A stretch of 64,000 nucleotides of DNA from Paraburkholderia sejongensis. GTDB taxonomy: Bacteria; Pseudomonadota; Gammaproteobacteria; Burkholderiales; Burkholderiaceae. The notes below the pieces were generated by a model. The model did not search any database. It had not been told where the DNA came from and saw only the letters and a list, made by a program, of their open reading frames with translations. Positions 61,483 to 64,000 of the stretch are shown piece after piece. Positions within the stretch are counted from its first letter, which is position 1, and every line of letters begins with the position of its first letter. The stretch spans positions 227,910 through 291,909 of the forward strand of contig NZ_JAJITD010000011.1 of assembly GCF_020880815.1 (NCBI RefSeq). The letters are read 5' to 3'. The translations under genes were made by a program, and so were the position numbers.

Positions 61483-61584
61483 ATGTACTCACTCGCCCCG
61501 CGCCACGAACGCCGTCTGCTTCGGCTGCTCGCGCTCACGCAGGTCACGATCATGATTTCTTCTGGTCAGAGCGCGTCAACTTAG
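61483..61584 (+). pseudogene. MFS transporter gene truncated after about 25 codons
   Basis: The frame starts MYSLAPRHERRLLRLLALTQ, the usual beginning of DHA1-type MFS exporters that follow PadR/SIP genes. After VTIM (about 61556) the expected helix 1 is replaced by unrelated residues ending at TAG (61582-61584). The rest of the transporter is absent, and more AT-rich foreign-looking DNA follows. The break marks the left edge of an insertion. Confidence 0.75.
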
Positions 61585-62127
61585 GCCCCAGAGGCTAGGC
61601 CACGGCGTGTCGCGGAGGGTTGACACCGGTGCGATGTCTACGACTTTCCCATGGCCGTTCACTGACATTTCTCGCTGGATGTCAGCGCCGATAGCACCGC
61701 TTATCGCCGCCACCGCCCGTCAGGCGCGCCGCCGGTACGGTTCGCAACATTCAGACGTCAGCTCCACCCCCCGTAACCCGCCATCCGCGTTTGAGTGGGC
61801 AGTAGCCGAACTGCAATCGCCAATGGTTGGGCTTTGAATGTCCGACTCTCATGCTTCAGGAGACGACACAATGCCCGTTTGGCGAACCTGGAACCGGTCT
61901 TGCCGCTATGCCGGCTGAGTATCATCCGTTGCCAGCACATCTGCTTGTCGATAAGACGACAACAGCGTAGAACTCATGTTTCGCATACGTTCTAAACTTG
62001 GCGGATTTCATTTCTTTACCTGATAATCGCCCTGTGCTACGGTCAGCCGCTCCGGATCGACGTCCCCGCGCTCTGTTCAATTTTCGTGTCCAAACGTGTA
62101 ACACCACCTCTAGTGGAGATACGCGTC
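61585..62127. other. Region with no recognisable gene at the edge of acquired DNA
   Basis: These 543 bases hold only short spurious reading frames without a family match or good ribosome binding sites. They separate the truncated MFS gene from the autotransporter fragment and probably contain that gene's promoter; GGAG at 62115-62118 is its ribosome binding site. They may be debris of a mobile element that I cannot identify. Confidence 0.45.
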
Positions 62128-63759
62128 ATGAAAAAACACTTAGTCCGAAAAGGCCGTGACTTTGGCAACCAAAGTTTTGCAGGCACCAAGCGATTCTTAA
62201 CCTCTCTGACGAGGCCGCGCAGGTGCGGGCAGCAATATAAAGTAGCTGATTCTGGAGCTAACCGACCATTTCGTCGTCGGCTCATGCGGCCCGGATTGTT
62301 GCTGGCGCAACCATCAAGGCCGCATTATTTCTTCATAGCGTTGACTTCCGTTTTTCTGACTCCTGGAATCGCCCGATCTGCCACGGTCAACGGGCCGGCT
62401 TCGTTCAACTCCACGGTAACAGTGGGCACCAGCACCAGTACTTATATTTTCGAGCCGGGCAATGCGCAGATAGCTATCACCACGACCGCTTCCAATACCC
62501 ACGGTGTCATTGTTCAAGGCAATGGACAATTTACGATTAATCCACCCACACCAGATTCTTCCTACCAGTTTGGAACGGTCATTACCACCACCGGCGTGGG
62601 ATCCTACGGCATCGCCGACAGCGCTGCCGGACACCCCGTTCAATTGAATAGCGTACTCATCACGACCTCTGGTCAGAATGCTCATGGATTAACTTTCCCG
62701 TTTTCGGGCACTAGTCTATTCGCGACAAATGTAGAGGTGACTACCCAGGGAGCGGGTGCCAGCGCGGTTTCCACGAGCGTGAGCGGACAACCAACGGCAA
62801 ACGTGACTTTCACCAACAGTACACTCAGGAGTGAGGCCGCTGCGGTCATTAGCGCGTACGGCGCCATCATTAATCTGACCGGCACCTCCGTCCTTGCCGG
62901 CAGCGACGGACGGTGGCTGAATGCGCTAAGCGGCAGCAGTTACGGTGTCACCATCAACGCATCTGCGTCGACCTTAGACGGTGCGGCCATCACCAACAGC
63001 GGCGGCAATTCGTATCTCACGCTGACGAATGGCACCACGTGGACCATGACTGGTAGTTCTAACGTCACCACGCTTACCAATAATGCCAGCCAGATTGATT
63101 TTTCTCCGGGAGGCGCATTCAAGACGCTGACAACAGGGACTTACACCGGAATCAACGGGGCCATCTCGCTCAATACCTTTCTTGGCACCGACGGCTCGCC
63201 ATCGGACCGTCTCGTTGTCAACGGCGGAACCGCGAGCGGAAATACCCTGCTGCATATCGTCAATGCGGGAGGACCTGGGGCATTAACCACCGGCGACGGC
63301 ATCGCGGTAGTCAATGCGACCGGCGGCGGCACGACGACACAGAACGCGTTCGCGCTCGCGGGCGAAGTGCGCGGCGGAGCAATCTCTTATCTTCTGTTTC
63401 GTGGTGGTGTGACGGGCAGTAGTCCGTTGGACTGGTTCCTTCGCTCGTCGTTCGAAGTAGAAGAGCCTGGGAACGGCAACGGCGGCAACGGCAACGGCGG
63501 CAACGGCAATGGCGGTAACGGCAATGGCGGTAACGGCAATGGCAATGGCAATGGCAATGGCAATGGCAACGGCAATGGCAATGGCAACGGCAACGGCAAT
63601 GGCAATGGCAATGGCGCCACCGGCACCAACGGCAATGGTCCCGTGGTGGAAGAAGAGATTGGCACCGAGCCCCCACCGGACAAGTTGCCGCCGGGCATCT
63701 ATCCCATCATCGGGCCGGAACTGGCCGAGGGCGTGTGGAAACGCAATTTTCGCGGCTGA
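62128..63759 (+). CDS. Autotransporter-type passenger protein lacking its beta-barrel
   Basis: Secreted-type protein of about 543 residues. The long basic leader contains the hydrophobic HYFFIALTSVFLTPG near residue 75, with a cleavage site after RSA. The passenger is Ser/Thr/Asn/Gly-rich beta-helix sequence of the pertactin/AidA kind (SYGIADSAAG, ITNSGGNSYLTL, DRLVVNGGTASG). A Gly-Asn repeat follows at about residues 449-496, then PPGIYPIIGPELA, where the outer-membrane barrel normally begins; here it ends after ten unrelated residues. Without the barrel it cannot be displayed by type Va secretion. The AT-rich composition and nearby IS element suggest transfer and truncation. Confidence 0.8.
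   Translation: MKKHLVRKGRDFGNQSFAGTKRFLTSLTRPRRCGQQYKVADSGANRPFRRRLMRPGLLLAQPSRPHYFFIALTSVFLTPGIARSATVNGPASFNSTVTVGTSTSTYIFEPGNAQIAITTTASNTHGVIVQGNGQFTINPPTPDSSYQFGTVITTTGVGSYGIADSAAGHPVQLNSVLITTSGQNAHGLTFPFSGTSLFATNVEVTTQGAGASAVSTSVSGQPTANVTFTNSTLRSEAAAVISAYGAIINLTGTSVLAGSDGRWLNALSGSSYGVTINASASTLDGAAITNSGGNSYLTLTNGTTWTMTGSSNVTTLTNNASQIDFSPGGAFKTLTTGTYTGINGAISLNTFLGTDGSPSDRLVVNGGTASGNTLLHIVNAGGPGALTTGDGIAVVNATGGGTTTQNAFALAGEVRGGAISYLLFRGGVTGSSPLDWFLRSSFEVEEPGNGNGGNGNGGNGNGGNGNGGNGNGNGNGNGNGNGNGNGNGNGNGNGNGATGTNGNGPVVEEEIGTEPPPDKLPPGIYPIIGPELAEGVWKRNFRG
63474..63615 (+). repeat. GGCAAY hexanucleotide/trinucleotide tandem repeat coding Gly-Asn
   Basis: Over about 140 bases the coding strand alternates GGC or GGT with AAC or AAT, first as GGNGN and then as pure GN repeats. 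The unit is 6 bases, so copy-number changes would lengthen or shorten the linker without shifting frame. It forms a flexible stalk just before the position where the membrane barrel should start. Confidence 0.9.
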
Positions 63760-63883
63760 GGGCGAGGTTGACGGTCGGCCCAAGCAAGTTAGATGCGTCG
63801 AGCTTGCGCTATTCGAGCATCGCGAGCGCAAGAAGCCCCTCAGGGCCTCAGCTTCCAGCCGTCCTTATTGCCTTCATTGGAGT

Positions 63884-64000
63884 TGACCCTGTAACTCAGG
63901 ACACTCGGACACCGTTAAGTTGATGATGCAGCGGTTCGGCGGAACTCCCGGGGGGAACGGTACTTCAGTGCCTTATGCGGGTGCCGTTCGTTGTAATGTT
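63884..64000 (-). mobile_element. End of an IS3-family insertion sequence, cut by the window edge
   Basis: From about 63884 (TGACCCTGTAACTCAGGACA, a TG-starting likely terminal inverted repeat) the sequence runs into a minus-strand transposase C terminus. The other end lies beyond the window. No matching inverted repeat was found inside the window, so the element is not contained between here and the truncated MFS gene. Confidence 0.7.
63915..63998 (-). CDS. IS3-family transposase OrfB, C-terminal fragment (partial)
   Basis: The minus strand reads HYNERHPHKALKYRSPREF followed by eight residues and TAA (63917-63915). The HxALxYxSPxEF pattern is the end of the rve integrase domain of IS3-family OrfB proteins. 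The gene continues past the window edge, so its completeness is unknown. Confidence 0.82.
   Translation of the reverse strand, partial: HYNERHPHKALKYRSPREFRRTAASST

Noticed and set aside
63474..63615. Possible CRISPR-like array
   Set aside because: The repeat unit is 6 bases with no spacers and lies inside a coding frame.
63387..63698. Minus-strand frame encoding a long Pro-Leu repeat
   Set aside because: It is only the complement of the Gly-Asn codon repeat of the autotransporter.

Overview
The window is high-GC DNA with dense operons, many LysR regulators, strong AGGAG-type ribosome binding sites and frequent 4-8 bp gene overlaps. Together with a complete hmf-type furoate cluster this points to a member of the Burkholderiaceae, most like Paraburkholderia or Caballeronia. 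Its density of catabolic and transport genes suits a secondary replicon or an accessory chromosomal region. I saw no rRNA, tRNA, CRISPR array, origin or core housekeeping gene.

Region 1 (0.1-13.8 kb) is a furan-carboxylate catabolic cluster. Gene order is LysR, HmfR-like LysR, hmfF (UbiD-type decarboxylase), hmfG (UbiX flavin prenyltransferase), hmfABC (molybdenum 2-furoyl-CoA dehydrogenase, with an extra CoxG-like domain fused to HmfA), hmfD (acyl-CoA ligase), hmfE (enoyl-CoA hydratase family), an MFS importer, and a second HmfR-like LysR. Expected flow is 2,5-furandicarboxylate to 2-furoate, furoyl-CoA, 5-hydroxyfuroyl-CoA and 2-oxoglutarate.

Region 2 (13.85-18.6 kb) is a branched-chain-amino-acid-type ABC importer whose two permeases are fused into one protein. 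A LysR gene is divergent from it.

Region 3 (18.9-38.3 kb) is a scavenging region. It holds a flavin monooxygenase with two AhpD/CMD proteins, a dipeptide-type ABC importer, an AraC regulator, and a translationally coupled run of CMD peroxidase, acyl-CoA-dehydrogenase-like protein and sulfonate-type ABC importer. An NtaA/DszA-type luciferase-like monooxygenase follows, then a pair resembling the thiazoline-carboxylate-to-cysteine enzymes AtcB/AtcC with its own binding protein. Use of organosulfur or related nutrients is the common inference.

Region 4 (38.4-51.8 kb) holds two paralogous SDRs, an NTF2-like protein, DUF427, an MFS pump, several LysRs, a large winged-helix/NB-ARC regulator, an alpha/beta hydrolase, an alcohol dehydrogenase and two more SDRs. 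It also contains gene debris: an alpha/beta-hydrolase tail and a luciferase-like monooxygenase with most of its middle deleted.

Region 5 (52-61.6 kb) contains a filamentous-haemagglutinin-type gene interrupted by an amber codon, a MarR operon whose MFS gene has lost its interior, qorB, a small membrane protein, a LysR, MgtC, a PadR regulator with a His/Gly-rich extension, and a siderophore-interacting protein. An MFS gene cut off after about 25 codons follows.

Region 6 (61.6-64 kb) looks like acquired, more AT-rich DNA. It holds an autotransporter passenger that ends where its beta-barrel should begin, after a long Gly-Asn repeat, and then the end of an IS3-family element running off the window.

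The right half is thus a decaying accessory region with at least six broken genes, while the left half is intact and tightly organised.
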